A stretch of DNA of 64,000 bases from Alphaproteobacteria bacterium (GCA_018222605.1 JAAEZZ010000007.1:36522-100521); one strand, 5' to 3'. Positions 34,272 to 43,272 are shown, numbered from the stretch's first letter. Made by a program: numbers and translations. The notes: generated from the letters alone by a model not told the origin.

Positions 34272-34316
34272 CGTTACGCAATAGTAACGGTTAATGTATT
34301 CGCCTGAATATTAACC
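34272..34316. promoter_or_regulatory. Two successive dyads upstream of the LdtR-like gene
   Basis: CGTTAC-gcaata-GTAACG at 34272-34289 is followed directly by a longer AT-rich dyad. The second reads GGTTAA...TATT-cgcctg-AATA-TTAACC (34289-34316), with a two-base bulge. They lie 82-126 bases upstream of a MarR-family start codon and are reasonable operator candidates, for autoregulation or for another regulator. Confidence 0.45.
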
Positions 34317-34397
34317 ATCATCACTTGAAAAAGGGGCATGCTTATCAATTCATTAGGATTGGTCGTGTATTTCTCTTCAAACTACAACAAAAGTTGA

Positions 34398-34904
34398 GTG
34401 GTGGTGAAAATGATGATTGCTGAAATGCAGGAAACTGCAGACCTTTCCCTTGGTGAGTCTTTCCTTAAGTCTCTCTCTTTACTTGAACAGGCGCACCGTC
34501 GTCTTCATGACGTCGTCAAAGACGATCTGGAGCGTGCCGGTGAGCGGTCTCTGACCGGTGTCCAGGCTCTGCTTCTTTACGAAATTGGCGAAGGGGAAGC
34601 TCCGGCATCCGTCCTGCGTGCCCGTGGCGCTTTTGCCGGCACCAGCCTTTCCTATAACGTCAAGAAGCTTCAGGAAGGCGGCTATCTGATCCAGACCCGC
34701 TCTGAAGATGACAAGCGTACCGTGACGCTGCGCCTGACCGAGCGTGGCCTGAAAGTCCGCAAGCGTGTCGAGTCCCTGTTCGAAAAGCAGGCTGGTGCGC
34801 TTGAGCCGACGGCCAGCGTCCGCCCGGACGACCTGTCCCAGCTGAACAAGACCATTTCGCGCCTTGAGCGCTTCTGGTCAGACCAAATCCGTTTCCGCCT
34901 CTAA
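34398..34904 (+). CDS. ldtR: MarR-family regulator of the LdtR type
   Basis: A 168-residue winged-helix regulator. The pattern SLSLLEQAHRRLHDVVKDDLER, VQALLLYEIG, GTSLSYNVKKLQEGGYL and the C-terminal RLERFWSDQIRFRL matches LdtR. That protein was described in Liberibacter and Sinorhizobium, where it controls an L,D-transpeptidase gene and stress tolerance. No transpeptidase gene is adjacent here. Dyads at 34272-34316 may be its binding sites. There are ATG codons at 34398, 34410 and 34413; the exact start is uncertain. A clear terminator follows, so it is a single-gene unit. Confidence 0.82.
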   Translation: MVVKMMIAEMQETADLSLGESFLKSLSLLEQAHRRLHDVVKDDLERAGERSLTGVQALLLYEIGEGEAPASVLRARGAFAGTSLSYNVKKLQEGGYLIQTRSEDDKRTVTLRLTERGLKVRKRVESLFEKQAGALEPTASVRPDDLSQLNKTISRLERFWSDQIRFRL

Positions 34905-34929
34905 GGTTTCCAACGGTTCCTGCATGATG

Positions 34930-34960
34930 AAGCCCCGCCAGCTTGCTGGACGGGGCTTTT
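34930..34960 (+). terminator. Rho-independent terminator after the LdtR-like gene
   Basis: AGCCCCGCCAGC-tt-GCTGGACGGGGCT forms a stem of about twelve pairs with one bulged base, followed by TTTT. It lies 26 bases after the stop codon and is the best terminator in the window. Confidence 0.85.
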
Positions 34961-35032
34961 CGCATTTGGCGGCTTGACCTCAACTTAGGTTGAGCAGGCA
35001 ATCGGCACGTCTGACCTTATTGGAGACATGTC

Positions 35033-35434
35033 ATGACACTTCTGAAATCCCGCAAGCTGCGCGTTGCGCGGCCGACTGACAATCTTGAAGCCTTGCTGCC
35101 GTTTTACTGTACGGGCCTTGGCTTTGAGGTGCTTGGCTCTTTCCGGGACCATTCCGGAATTGATGGCATCATGCTGGGCCATCCCGGCGCGCCCTATCAT
35201 CTGGAGTTCACGTGCACCAAAGGGCATGAGGCCGGCCGGTCCCCCAGCCAGGACCACTTGCTGGTTTTCTATGTGCCGGAGGCGGGCCTGCTTCAACAGG
35301 CGGTTGAGCGCATGAAGACTGCCGGCTTCCTGCCGGTCGTCTCTTTCAATCCCTACTGGGACCAAAATGGCTACACATTCGAAGATCCGGACGGCTACCG
35401 CACCGTATTGGAAGGGCGGGCCTGGCCCGTCTGA
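35033..35434 (+). CDS. Glyoxalase/VOC-family protein
   Basis: A 133-residue vicinal-oxygen-chelate fold protein with two beta-alpha-beta-beta-beta halves. Marks are FYCTGLGFEVLGSF near residue 24, HLEFTCTKGHE in the middle, and NGYTFEDPDGYRTVLEGR at the end, where the DPDGY motif and Glu of a metal site occur. The substrate is unknown. A good ribosome site (GGAG) precedes the ATG. It lies downstream of a terminator and so has its own promoter. Confidence 0.8.
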   Translation: MTLLKSRKLRVARPTDNLEALLPFYCTGLGFEVLGSFRDHSGIDGIMLGHPGAPYHLEFTCTKGHEAGRSPSQDHLLVFYVPEAGLLQQAVERMKTAGFLPVVSFNPYWDQNGYTFEDPDGYRTVLEGRAWPV

Positions 35435-35482
35435 ACAACAAAATTGTTTTCAACCTGAAATTCATCGAGTAAATAAAATGGA

Positions 35483-36172
35483 ATGAGGGGCTTTTGGGGG
35501 ATCGCATGCGGGGGCCTGTGTCTGGCCGCGCCAGCTTGGGCTGGGCCATGGGCGCAGGAGCAGGGGAATTGGTACCTGCAGGCCGCCGTCACGCAGGAAG
35601 AGCTTGAAGACATCGATGGAAATCGGGTCGAACTCTATGGCGAATATGGTGTCGCAGATGGGTGGCTGGTGACCGCAAAGTCGGAAGCCGTCACCTATGA
35701 CAGCGATTATGACCTGGACAAGGAAGCCGCCCGCCTTTCGGTGCGCCGGCAGCTCTTATCTCACAAGGGCTGGGCTGTCGGGGCAGAGGGCGGGCTGGTC
35801 TATGGCAGCTCAGTCGCAGGTGTCTTTGGCTGTGATGCCTGGGGCGCCGAGGCGCGGCTCAGCGGCGGCCTGTCAGGCGTGCGCGGGGCACGCAGCTTTT
35901 ACACGTTCGCAGACGCCGCAGTCATCCGTCACGAGGATGGCTGCACGCGCTATCGCGCCGAGATCGGCTATGGCGTGGATGTGTGGAAGAATGTTTTTCT
36001 CAGCCAGCAGCTCTGGATAGAGCGGGGCAATGATACGGCGGACTCAAACAAGTATGAGACCAAGCTCGGCTATCATTTCCCATGGGTCGATCTGGCCCTT
36101 GGCTACCGGCAGGAATTCGCAGGAGAGTATGACGAGCAGGCCATCCTGCTCGCCATGACTGTCAAACACTGA
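35483..36172 (+). CDS. Putative outer-membrane beta-barrel protein of unknown function
   Basis: A 229-residue exported protein with a signal peptide of about 20 residues (cleavage after AWA). The mature part has repeated alternating strands with many Tyr, Trp and Gly residues (for example GNWYLQAAVTQEE, RVELYGEYGVADGW, YETKLGYHFPWVDLALGYRQEF), which suggests a small beta barrel. Two Cys residues, in FGCDAWG and DGCTRY, may pair. No family is recognised. An overlapping ATG at 35478 gives only two codons. The stop lies one base from the end of the cytochrome gene on the other strand. Confidence 0.65.
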   Translation: MRGFWGIACGGLCLAAPAWAGPWAQEQGNWYLQAAVTQEELEDIDGNRVELYGEYGVADGWLVTAKSEAVTYDSDYDLDKEAARLSVRRQLLSHKGWAVGAEGGLVYGSSVAGVFGCDAWGAEARLSGGLSGVRGARSFYTFADAAVIRHEDGCTRYRAEIGYGVDVWKNVFLSQQLWIERGNDTADSNKYETKLGYHFPWVDLALGYRQEFAGEYDEQAILLAMTVKH

Positions 36173-36173
36173 C

Positions 36174-36791
36174 CTATTCGTCAGCCGGCATCTTCGATGC
36201 GTCATATCCGGTTTCGGACATCAGATAGGCGATGACCGCGACCCGGTCTTCCGGCTTGCGCACGCCTGCGAAAGTCATGCGGTTACCGGCCAGGAAGGTG
36301 TTCGGGTTTTCCAGCCAGTGGTCCACCTTGTCCGGGGTCCAGATGAAGTCAGCTTCCTGAAGGGCCGGGGAATAGGCAAAGCCTTCAAGGGACCCAGCCT
36401 CGCGGCCGAACAGGCCGTAAAGGTTCGGGCCGACCAGATTGCCGCCGCCTTCTGTCAGGATGTGGCAGGACTGGCACAGCTTGAATGTGCGGCGGCCGCG
36501 ATTGTAGTCCGCTGTATTGTACGGTGCTGGCAGGTCTGCGAACGGAGACGTCGCATCGGCGATGGCCGTTGATGTGTCGCTAGCAGGTGCGGCTGCAGGT
36601 GTTGCGGCTGTGTCCGTTTCTGCTGCGGCCGGAGCAGTTTCGGCTGGCGTTTCAGCAGGCGTCTCGGCAGCTGGCGCTTCGGTCGCGGGCGGAGTGGCGG
36701 CAGGTTCTGACGCAGGCGCCTCCTGCTTTCCGCAGGCTGCGAGGGCCAGAAGAGAGGCCGCTGCAAGGGCGGTGGAATGATAAATCTTCAT
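36174..36791 (-). CDS. Membrane-anchored cytochrome c with a long Ala/Pro/Glu/Thr tether
   Basis: A 205-residue lipoprotein (LAAC lipobox, Cys20) carrying one class I cytochrome c domain. Residues 21-85 are a low-complexity chain of Ala, Pro, Glu and Thr with no hydrophobic core, evidently a flexible tether. The haem site is CQSCH at about 106-110 and the Met ligand is in NRMTFAG. The GPNLYGLFGREAGS segment is like cytochrome c2/c550. It may shuttle electrons between the cytochrome bc1 complex and an oxidase while tied to a membrane. No partner gene is adjacent. Confidence 0.87.
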   Translation of the reverse strand: MKIYHSTALAAASLLALAACGKQEAPASEPAATPPATEAPAAETPAETPAETAPAAAETDTAATPAAAPASDTSTAIADATSPFADLPAPYNTADYNRGRRTFKLCQSCHILTEGGGNLVGPNLYGLFGREAGSLEGFAYSPALQEADFIWTPDKVDHWLENPNTFLAGNRMTFAGVRKPEDRVAVIAYLMSETGYDASKMPADE

Positions 36792-37090
36792 GGGAAAACA
36801 ATGCTCCAGCTGATGTCTGGCCGCATACTGGGCGTGAACGCGGCAATTTGCAAACTGCGCTTCAGCCTGCCCTGACTTGGTCTGTATTGCAATGAATTCA
36901 GCAGCTTAGACCACAATTCAGGGTGTGCGTTTGTGCGCTGCGTCAACAGGCCGCCGCTAGGGAAACCCCTTATAGGAAAATCCGGTCAGCCTGTCTTCAA
37001 GGCCGCGGGGACGACGCACGCGTAGGGCTCGTGGCATACGGGTGCGCGGCAGGCGGGGACAAAGCCCGTCTGCCGCGTTATCCTCTTCGC

Positions 37091-39013
37091 ATGGCTGATT
37101 CCGTTCGTACCAGACCCGAAATTCGCAAGCTGTCTCCGGATGTCGTGAACCGCATCGCCGCCGGTGAAGTTGTCGAGCGACCTGCGGCGGCGGTGAAGGA
37201 ACTGGTCGAAAACGCGCTGGACGCGGGCGCGCGGCGGATTTCGATCGCCATTGAGGCAGGCGGCCTGAAGCGGATGATCATCGAGGATGATGGCTGCGGC
37301 ATGTCTGCCGAGGATCTGGTTGTCGCGCTGGAGCGTCATGCCACGTCCAAACTGGTGCCGGATGATGCGGGCCGGGTGGACCTTCTGAACATCCACACAA
37401 TGGGCTTTCGCGGTGAGGCGCTGCCTTCCATCGCCTCGGTCAGCCGGATGAGCATCTCATCGCGCGCAGCGGGCGAGGATGCGGCAGAAGTCTTCATCGA
37501 GGCTGGCCGCGTGGAAGGGCCGAAGCCCTCTGCCTTTACCGGGCGGGGCGAGACCGGCACGCGCATTGAAGTGCGCGATCTGTTCCATGCGACGCCTGCC
37601 CGCCTGAAATTCATGAAGGGCGAGCGCGCCGAGAGCATGGCGGTGACCGACACGATCAAGCGCCTGGCGATGGCCAATCCGGAGGTGGCTTTCAGCCTGG
37701 AAAACAATGGTCGCAACAGCCTGCGCTATGGCGTGGAAGCCGAGGGCGCGGCGGGCCATCTGGCGCGGCTGGGTGCGATCATGGGGCAGGAGTTCAAGGA
37801 CAATGCGCTGGAGATCGACGCCGAGCGTGAAGGCGTGCGCCTCAGCGGCTTTGCCGGCTTGCCGACGCTGAATCGCGGCAATGCACAGATGCAGTTCCTG
37901 TTCGTCAATGGACGGCCTGTAAAAGACCGTATGCTGAACGGTGTGATCCGGGCAGCCTATCAGGATTTCCTGGCGCGGGACCGGCATCCGCTGGCCGCGC
38001 TGTTTGTGGACCTGGACCCAGAATATGTGGACGTGAACGTGCACCCGGCGAAGACCGAAGTGCGCTTCCGCGATGCGGGCAATGTACGCGGCCTGATGAT
38101 CGGCGCGCTGCGCCATGCGCTGGCGGCGGCAGGGCACCGGGCCTCTACCACGGTGGCGGACTATGCGCTGGGCAAGGTGAAGATCGAGGAGGCGACAGCG
38201 CCCAATCTCTGGTCTGTGCCGCCTGCGCCGCAGCGCCAGGCCTCGCCCTCTTCCTATTATCGCCAGCCTGTCGGGCCGGATGTGGATGCGCCGCTGGAGC
38301 CATCCGGGCTGCACGGGGCGGGCTTTCAGGAAAGCCCAGCGCCCTCTTATGCGCCCGACTGGCGCCAGGACGGGGCGCCGTCTGCGCGGGTCGAGCCGGA
38401 CGCGATGGCACCACAAGCCGCGCCCAAAGACTTCCCTCTCGGCGTTGCGCGGGCGCAGCTGCACGAGACCTATGTGGTTGCCCAGACGGCGGATGGCATC
38501 GTCATCGTTGACCAGCACGCCGCGCATGAGCGCCTCGTCTATGAGGACATGAAACGCCAGATGGCGGCGGGCGGTGTGAAGCGTCAGGCGCTGCTGATCC
38601 CCGACGTGGTGGAATTGTCAGAGGATGAGGCCGAACGGGTGCTGGAGCGTGCCGAGGAATTGGCAGAGCTCGGCCTGGAGCTTGAGCCCTTTGGCGTCGG
38701 GGCCGTCTGTGTGCGGGCAACCCCGGCCCTGTTCGGAGAGATGGACGCCGCAGGCCTGATCCGCGATCTGGCCGATGATTTTGCCGAATATGATGCGGGT
38801 CTCGCCCTGAAGGAGCGCTTTGAGGAAGTGATGGGCAATATGGCCTGCCGCGGCTCTGTGCGCGCTGGCCGCCGCCTCAATGGTGAAGAGATGAACCATC
38901 TGCTGCGCCAGATGGAGGCGACGCCGCATTCCGGCCAGTGCAATCATGGCCGCCCTACCTATGTGGAGTTGAAGCTGGCCGACATCGAGAAGCTGTTCGG
39001 ACGCCGGGGCTAA
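37091..39013 (+). CDS. mutL: DNA mismatch repair protein MutL with nicking-endonuclease motif
   Basis: A 640-residue MutL. The N-terminal GHKL ATPase has [17 protein letters not shown] and GFRGEALPS. The linker is Pro/Ala/Ser rich (about 370-450). The C-terminal dimerisation domain carries [12 protein letters not shown] from Asp474, which is the DQHAx2Ex4E metal-binding endonuclease motif, together with ACRGSVRAG and CNHGRPT. It is thus of the nicking type found in bacteria that do not use MutH. The ATG at 37091 gives the canonical N terminus; the frame remains open back to 36923 without support. No mutS gene is in the window. Confidence 0.95.
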   Translation: MADSVRTRPEIRKLSPDVVNRIAAGEVVERPAAAVKELVENALDAGARRISIAIEAGGLKRMIIEDDGCGMSAEDLVVALERHATSKLVPDDAGRVDLLNIHTMGFRGEALPSIASVSRMSISSRAAGEDAAEVFIEAGRVEGPKPSAFTGRGETGTRIEVRDLFHATPARLKFMKGERAESMAVTDTIKRLAMANPEVAFSLENNGRNSLRYGVEAEGAAGHLARLGAIMGQEFKDNALEIDAEREGVRLSGFAGLPTLNRGNAQMQFLFVNGRPVKDRMLNGVIRAAYQDFLARDRHPLAALFVDLDPEYVDVNVHPAKTEVRFRDAGNVRGLMIGALRHALAAAGHRASTTVADYALGKVKIEEATAPNLWSVPPAPQRQASPSSYYRQPVGPDVDAPLEPSGLHGAGFQESPAPSYAPDWRQDGAPSARVEPDAMAPQAAPKDFPLGVARAQLHETYVVAQTADGIVIVDQHAAHERLVYEDMKRQMAAGGVKRQALLIPDVVELSEDEAERVLERAEELAELGLELEPFGVGAVCVRATPALFGEMDAAGLIRDLADDFAEYDAGLALKERFEEVMGNMACRGSVRAGRRLNGEEMNHLLRQMEATPHSGQCNHGRPTYVELKLADIEKLFGRRG

Positions 39014-39109
39014 CGCAGCAGAGGCCTTTTTCATTTGAGCCAGCACGTTTGCCCGGCATGGCGGGGGCCATCCGGTTGGGTGAGCTGAATTCGGGTAGGA
39101 ATTTCCGTA

Positions 39110-39484
39110 TCAGGACGTGTCGGGAGCGGGCTCGCGACAGGTTGCGCGCAGGTCTGCGAGGGCCGCGTGCAGGGCATTGCCCAGCGCGCTCAGCAAGAGC
39201 GGCTGGGCGTTGTCCGCAAACTCGACGGGCATGTCACTGCCAAGCGCCGGGCGCTCCCACGCAGGCACAGCGGGGGCCTCGTATTTATAAGGGTTCTTCG
39301 GCTTGGGCTTGCGGACGTCCGACACGTATTTGATGCGAACAAATCCGCAGCGCGTGACATTCAGGAGAAAGTCCTGCCCCGTCTCTTTCTGATGCGTCGC
39401 AATGGCCCAGAGCTGCAGCCAGAGCCACGGCCAGAAGACCGGGTGGACATAGGCATAGGCCGGGGCAAAGCGCGGATCAGACAT
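39110..39484 (-). CDS. Conserved-looking protein of unknown function
   Basis: A 124-residue protein with a Trp/Pro-rich N-terminal hydrophobic stretch (HPVFWPWLWLQLWAIA) and a Lys/Pro-rich middle (KPKPKNPYKYEAP). It is without a signal peptide in the normal sense. It lies convergently after mutL. The ATG at 39482-39484 is chosen because the longer frame upstream is Cys/His/Arg-rich and reads through an intergenic area. I recognise no family; membrane association is a guess. Confidence 0.55.
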   Translation of the reverse strand: MSDPRFAPAYAYVHPVFWPWLWLQLWAIATHQKETGQDFLLNVTRCGFVRIKYVSDVRKPKPKNPYKYEAPAVPAWERPALGSDMPVEFADNAQPLLLSALGNALHAALADLRATCREPAPDTS

Positions 39485-39588
39485 GGGCTGACTATACACC
39501 GGGTGCGGAGGGTGTCGGACAAGTTTATTTTTGCGGCAATGTTTGCTGCAGGTTGGGGCGGGAAATTTGTGGGATAAAGGTGCGTTCG

Positions 39589-39689
39589 TGTCATTCTGGA
39601 AAATCCGCAAGGATTTATCCGGGACCCAGTGCTGAGTTGCAGCCCCGTACTGGGCCCCGGATATTTGCTTCGCAAATTCCGGGGTGACA
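39589..39689. repeat. Palindromic intergenic element with an inner hairpin in each arm
   Basis: Two arms of 42 and 41 bases, TGTCA...CCCAGT and ACTGGG...TGACA, are inverted around an 18-base centre. Each arm carries its own small hairpin with different bases: AAATCC-GCAA-GGATTT at 39601-39616 and ATTTGC-TTC-GCAAAT at 39663-39677. Such GTCAT...CCGGGA elements are typical intergenic repeats of alphaproteobacterial genomes. It lies 10 bases beyond the stop codon of the lipoprotein at 39700 and could also end its transcript. Confidence 0.75.
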
Positions 39690-39699
39690 AAGGAGGAAG

Positions 39700-39984
39700 T
39701 TATTCCATGATGGAATAGATTTCCGGGGTGCAGGTGCCTTCGGTGATGAGGTCTCGTTTGACGGTGAGCGTGTCGCCCACGGCTGGCGTGGTTTCCAGTT
39801 CGCTCAGCGACATGCGGAATTCGCCATCCGGGCCGTCGAAGGTGATGCCCGCGTCATCCACTGCCTTGACGGTCACATCGAAGACGGTGCTGTCATAGCT
39901 GCAAGGGCCGCCGACCACGGGGCCGCGCGGGTCGCAGGCCGCGAGCGGAATGAGCAGGCCAAGGGCCAGAAGTGAAATGCGCAT
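39700..39984 (-). CDS. Small lipoprotein of unknown function
   Basis: A 94-residue lipoprotein: the signal ends in LAAC with the lipidated Cys at residue 17. The mature part, about 77 residues, is beta rich (CSYDSTVFDVTVKAV, FDGPDGEFRMSLSE, DTLTVKRDLITEGTC), with two further Cys residues that may be paired. The ATG at 39982-39984 starts the signal peptide directly; the frame extends upstream without need. It lies divergent from lldD, 109 bases away. No family is recognised. Confidence 0.7.
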   Translation of the reverse strand: MRISLLALGLLIPLAACDPRGPVVGGPCSYDSTVFDVTVKAVDDAGITFDGPDGEFRMSLSELETTPAVGDTLTVKRDLITEGTCTPEIYSIME

Positions 39985-40093
39985 GATGTGTCCTCCCACA
40001 AGGTTCAGGGGAGAAGCTATCCCCGTTCGGTCTTTTCGCAAAGCAGCAAGACTTCTGATTGCGTGACTGCCGAATTGTGCCTAGGTTTGATCC

Positions 40094-41242
40094 ATGAGCC
40101 GGGTTGGGAATGCCATAAACATCAGCGACTTGCGGGCAGCGGCCAAGCGCCGCCTGCCGCGCATGGTGTTCGACTATATCGATGGCGGAGCAGAGGACGA
40201 GTACACGCTGCGCGGCTCGGTCGAGCGGTTTGCCGATTATGGCTGGCAGTGGAACTCTCTGGTCGATTCCTCGCAGATCGATACAAGCTGCACCGTGTTC
40301 GGACAGACGATTGCTCAGCCTTTCTTTATCTCTCCGACAGCGGCCTCGCGCCTGTTCCATCCCAGGAAGGGCGAGTTGGCCGTGGCGGCGGCGGCGCAAA
40401 AGGCGGGCATTGCCTATAGCGTCTCGACGCTGGGCAGCCAGACGCTGGAAGACATTGCCGGTGTTGCGCCGGATGTGCCGAAATTCATTCAGCTCTATGT
40501 CTGGAAGGATCGCGGGATCGTTCGCGATTTCATGGCTCGCGCCAAGGAGGCCGGCTATACCGGCTGTATCCTGACGGTGGATGCCACGGTGGCGGGTCAG
40601 CGCGAACGTGACCCGCGTAACGGTTTTTCCGTGCCGCCGAAGATCAACCGCAAAACCGCGACGCAGGCGCTGGCCAAGCCCGGCTATCTGCTGGACATGC
40701 TCACCTCGTCAAAAATCGGGCCGGCGAATTTCGAGCAGGTGGATACGGGCGGGCGCGATGTGATGGGCGTGATCAATGAGCTGTTCGACCCAACGATGAG
40801 CTGGAAGGATCTTGATTGGTTCATCAATGAATGGGGCGGGCCGTTTGCCGTCAAAGGCCTCAGCACGGCAGAGGATGCACGGCGCACGGTGGACAGTGGC
40901 GCCAGCACGGTGTGGGTCTCGAACCATGGCGGGCGGCAGATTGATACGTCCGTGCCCGTCATAGACCTGTTGCCGGAAATCCGCGAGGCGGTTGGCGCAG
41001 GCGTGGAGATCATCGCCGATGGCGGTGTACGCCGCGGCGCGCATGTGCTGAAGCTGATCGCGCGCGGGGCCAACAGCGTGGCACTGGGCCGGGCCTATCT
41101 GTTCGGACTGGCCGCAGGCGGCGAGGTGGGCGTGACGCGCGCGCTGGATATATTGGCGGCGGACGTCCGGCGCGGGCTGGCCTTGTTGGGCGTCAATCGC
41201 GTGGCGGATCTTGACGGTCGGCTGCTGCGCCAGTTGCGCTAG
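40094..41242 (+). CDS. lldD: FMN-dependent alpha-hydroxyacid dehydrogenase, probable L-lactate dehydrogenase
   Basis: A 382-residue FMN enzyme of the LldD/glycolate oxidase family. The segment RRLPRMVFDYIDGGAEDEYT opens the barrel, ISPTAASRLFHPRKGE follows, DATVAGQRERDPRNGF holds substrate-binding residues, and the catalytic base His278 lies in SNHGGRQID. DGGVRRGAHVLKLIARGANSVALGRAYL closes the FMN site. A membrane-associated respiratory L-lactate dehydrogenase is the best guess. Its 3' end overlaps a D-hydroxyacid dehydrogenase gene by four bases, tail to tail. Confidence 0.87.
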   Translation: MSRVGNAINISDLRAAAKRRLPRMVFDYIDGGAEDEYTLRGSVERFADYGWQWNSLVDSSQIDTSCTVFGQTIAQPFFISPTAASRLFHPRKGELAVAAAAQKAGIAYSVSTLGSQTLEDIAGVAPDVPKFIQLYVWKDRGIVRDFMARAKEAGYTGCILTVDATVAGQRERDPRNGFSVPPKINRKTATQALAKPGYLLDMLTSSKIGPANFEQVDTGGRDVMGVINELFDPTMSWKDLDWFINEWGGPFAVKGLSTAEDARRTVDSGASTVWVSNHGGRQIDTSVPVIDLLPEIREAVGAGVEIIADGGVRRGAHVLKLIARGANSVALGRAYLFGLAAGGEVGVTRALDILAADVRRGLALLGVNRVADLDGRLLRQLR

Positions 41243-42648
41243 GTGCTGATCACGCGCTGGGGGTTCATGATATTGTTCGGATCAATTGCGCGTTTGATGG
41301 CGCGCATGGTCTCTGTTGCGGCTTTGGGGCGGATGCGTTCCAGCTCGTCCCGCTTCAGGCGGCCGACGCCATGTTCGGCGCTGATGGAGCCGTCGAAATC
41401 CATCACCTGATCATAGATGATGCGGAAGACAGCCGATTGCTGACCGGCGAGGACATGCTCGCGCGCATCGGCTGGTTCGCAGACGGAGTAATGGAGGTTT
41501 CCGTCGCCGACATGGCCGAAGATGACGAATTCCGCGCTGGGGATCAGGCCTTTGATGGCGGCATTGCAGCTGTCGATAAAGTCCGGAATGCGGCTGACGG
41601 GCACGGAGATGTCCTGGTTCAGGGCGGTGCCATAGCCGCGCTTGGAGAGCGGAATGGTCTCGCGGATGTGCCAGAAGCTGTCGGCCTGGGCGACGCTTTC
41701 GGCGATGACGGCATCCTTGACCAGCTTTGCCTCATAGGCCGCAGCGAGCGCCTCTTCCAGCACCTCGCGGGCATGTTCGGCGCGCGACATGGAGACCTCG
41801 ATCAGGACGCGCCAAGGCAGGTCTGACGGCAAGGGATCGCGCGTATCCGGAACATCTGCCTGCACCATGGCGACGGCATTGGCGGGGATGATCTCGAAAC
41901 TGGTGACGGTGTCGCCCGCATGATCGCGCACGAGGGCGAGCAGGGTGACGACATCTCCGGCGCTCTCGCAGGTGACCCAGGCGCTGGCACGCTGTACCTT
42001 CGGGAACAGTTTCAGGGTCGCCGCGGTGATGATGCCGAGTGTGCCTTCGGCGCCCGCGAACAGGTGTTTCAGGTCGTAGCCGGTATTGTTCTTGCGCAGG
42101 CCGGAGAGGCCGTTCCAGATCTCTCCCGTCGGCAGCACGACTTCGAGGCCGAGGATCAGATCCCGCATCATGCCATAGCGCAGCACGGCGACGCCGCCGG
42201 CATTGGTGGAGATCAGCCCGCCTATCGTGGCGGTACCTTCCGAGCCGAGCGAGAGCGGGAAGAGGCGCTTCGCATCATCAGCGGCCTGCTGGGCCGTGAC
42301 AAGTGGCGCGCCGGCCTCGATCACCAGGGAATTGTTGACCGCGTCGACCGAGCGGATGGCCGTCATGCGCTGCATCGAAATACAGATCTCACCGTGCGGG
42401 GTGCCCGCATCGACGAGGCCGGTATTGCCGCCCTGGGGCGTGATGGCGACGCCGTGCTGGTTGCACAGTCTGACGAGGGCGGCGGTCTGCTCCGTCGTTT
42501 CCGGTTTGGCGAGGAAGGGTGTTTCGCCCTGATAGGTGCCGCGCCAGGGAGAGGCGACCTTGGCGAGATCTTCCGGGTCTTCGCTCCACCCTTTCGGGCC
42601 GAGAATGTCTTTGGCGGCGGAGAGGAAGTCTTGGCTGAGCTGGGTCAT
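41239..42648 (-). CDS. FAD-linked oxidase, D-lactate or D-2-hydroxyglutarate dehydrogenase type
   Basis: A 469-residue flavoprotein of the GlcD/D-2-hydroxyglutarate dehydrogenase family. The FAD-binding PCMH domain has TPQGGNTGLVDAG, LGSEGTATIGGLISTNAGG and FAGAEGTLGIITAATLKLFP. The C-terminal catalytic domain has FGHVGDGNLHYSV with the metal-binding His residues, and SAEHGVGRLKRDEL. It overlaps the next gene (PaiB-like) by four bases. Together with the convergent LldD, the locus handles both stereoisomers of a hydroxyacid. The precise substrate is open. Confidence 0.87.
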   Translation of the reverse strand: MTQLSQDFLSAAKDILGPKGWSEDPEDLAKVASPWRGTYQGETPFLAKPETTEQTAALVRLCNQHGVAITPQGGNTGLVDAGTPHGEICISMQRMTAIRSVDAVNNSLVIEAGAPLVTAQQAADDAKRLFPLSLGSEGTATIGGLISTNAGGVAVLRYGMMRDLILGLEVVLPTGEIWNGLSGLRKNNTGYDLKHLFAGAEGTLGIITAATLKLFPKVQRASAWVTCESAGDVVTLLALVRDHAGDTVTSFEIIPANAVAMVQADVPDTRDPLPSDLPWRVLIEVSMSRAEHAREVLEEALAAAYEAKLVKDAVIAESVAQADSFWHIRETIPLSKRGYGTALNQDISVPVSRIPDFIDSCNAAIKGLIPSAEFVIFGHVGDGNLHYSVCEPADAREHVLAGQQSAVFRIIYDQVMDFDGSISAEHGVGRLKRDELERIRPKAATETMRAIKRAIDPNNIMNPQRVIST

Positions 42649-43268
42649 GGTTTCAATTTATGTATTTCGTCGGCAATTGCGAGGCCGAGCGGATCGGCCT
42701 GTTCGTTCAGGGCGGAGATTACGCCAGCGCGGGCGGCTTCGGGTTTGTTCTGGTTCAGCTTGCGGATGCCTTCAAAGCGCGTGGGCGTCAGCTGGAAGCC
42801 GGTAATGGCAGTGAGCATGCGGGTGAACTTTGCGGGGTCCATCTTGTCCCGTGTCCAGGCGGGCTTGGGCGCGAGCTTGGCCTCGTACACGGCGGAAAGA
42901 TCGTCCAGCAGGCGGGTCGTGGCGTCTGCGGTGAGCGGCGTGGCCGGGCCTTCGGCCTCAACAGAGATATAGTTCCAGGTGCCGACCTGATCGGGCTGGC
43001 CGTACCAGTCCGGCGAGACATAGGCGTGCGGGCCGGTGAAGACGACAAGCGCCTGGCCTGTCTGTTTCAGCGCCTCGGTTGCCGGGTTGGCATTGGCAAG
43101 GTGGAAGCGGAGGTGAATGTCAGCGCCAGTCTCATCCAGCAGGACAGGCGCATGCGCGGCGACGGGGCGGTTGTTCAGACTGCTGATGATGAGCGCGAAG
43201 GCATTCTGCCGTGCAGTTTCCAGCAGCAGTGCCCGGTCATGCTCATGGAAGACGCGGGAAGGGTGCAT
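42645..43268 (-). CDS. PaiB-family FMN-binding protein
   Basis: A 207-residue protein of the PaiB family (FMN-binding split-barrel fold). HVFHEHD-like MHPSRVFHEHDRALL at the N terminus, VVFTGPHAYVSPDWYG in the middle, TWNYISVEAEG, and ITGFQLTPTRFEGIRKLNQNK near the end are all typical. In Bacillus PaiB was reported as a negative transcriptional regulator; here a flavin-dependent or hydrolase-like role is equally possible. The ATG at 43268 starts the conserved MHPS motif. It lies between the D-hydroxyacid dehydrogenase and sua5 genes, overlapping the former by four bases. Confidence 0.85.
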   Translation of the reverse strand: MHPSRVFHEHDRALLLETARQNAFALIISSLNNRPVAAHAPVLLDETGADIHLRFHLANANPATEALKQTGQALVVFTGPHAYVSPDWYGQPDQVGTWNYISVEAEGPATPLTADATTRLLDDLSAVYEAKLAPKPAWTRDKMDPAKFTRMLTAITGFQLTPTRFEGIRKLNQNKPEAARAGVISALNEQADPLGLAIADEIHKLKP

Positions 43269-43272
43269 GGCG

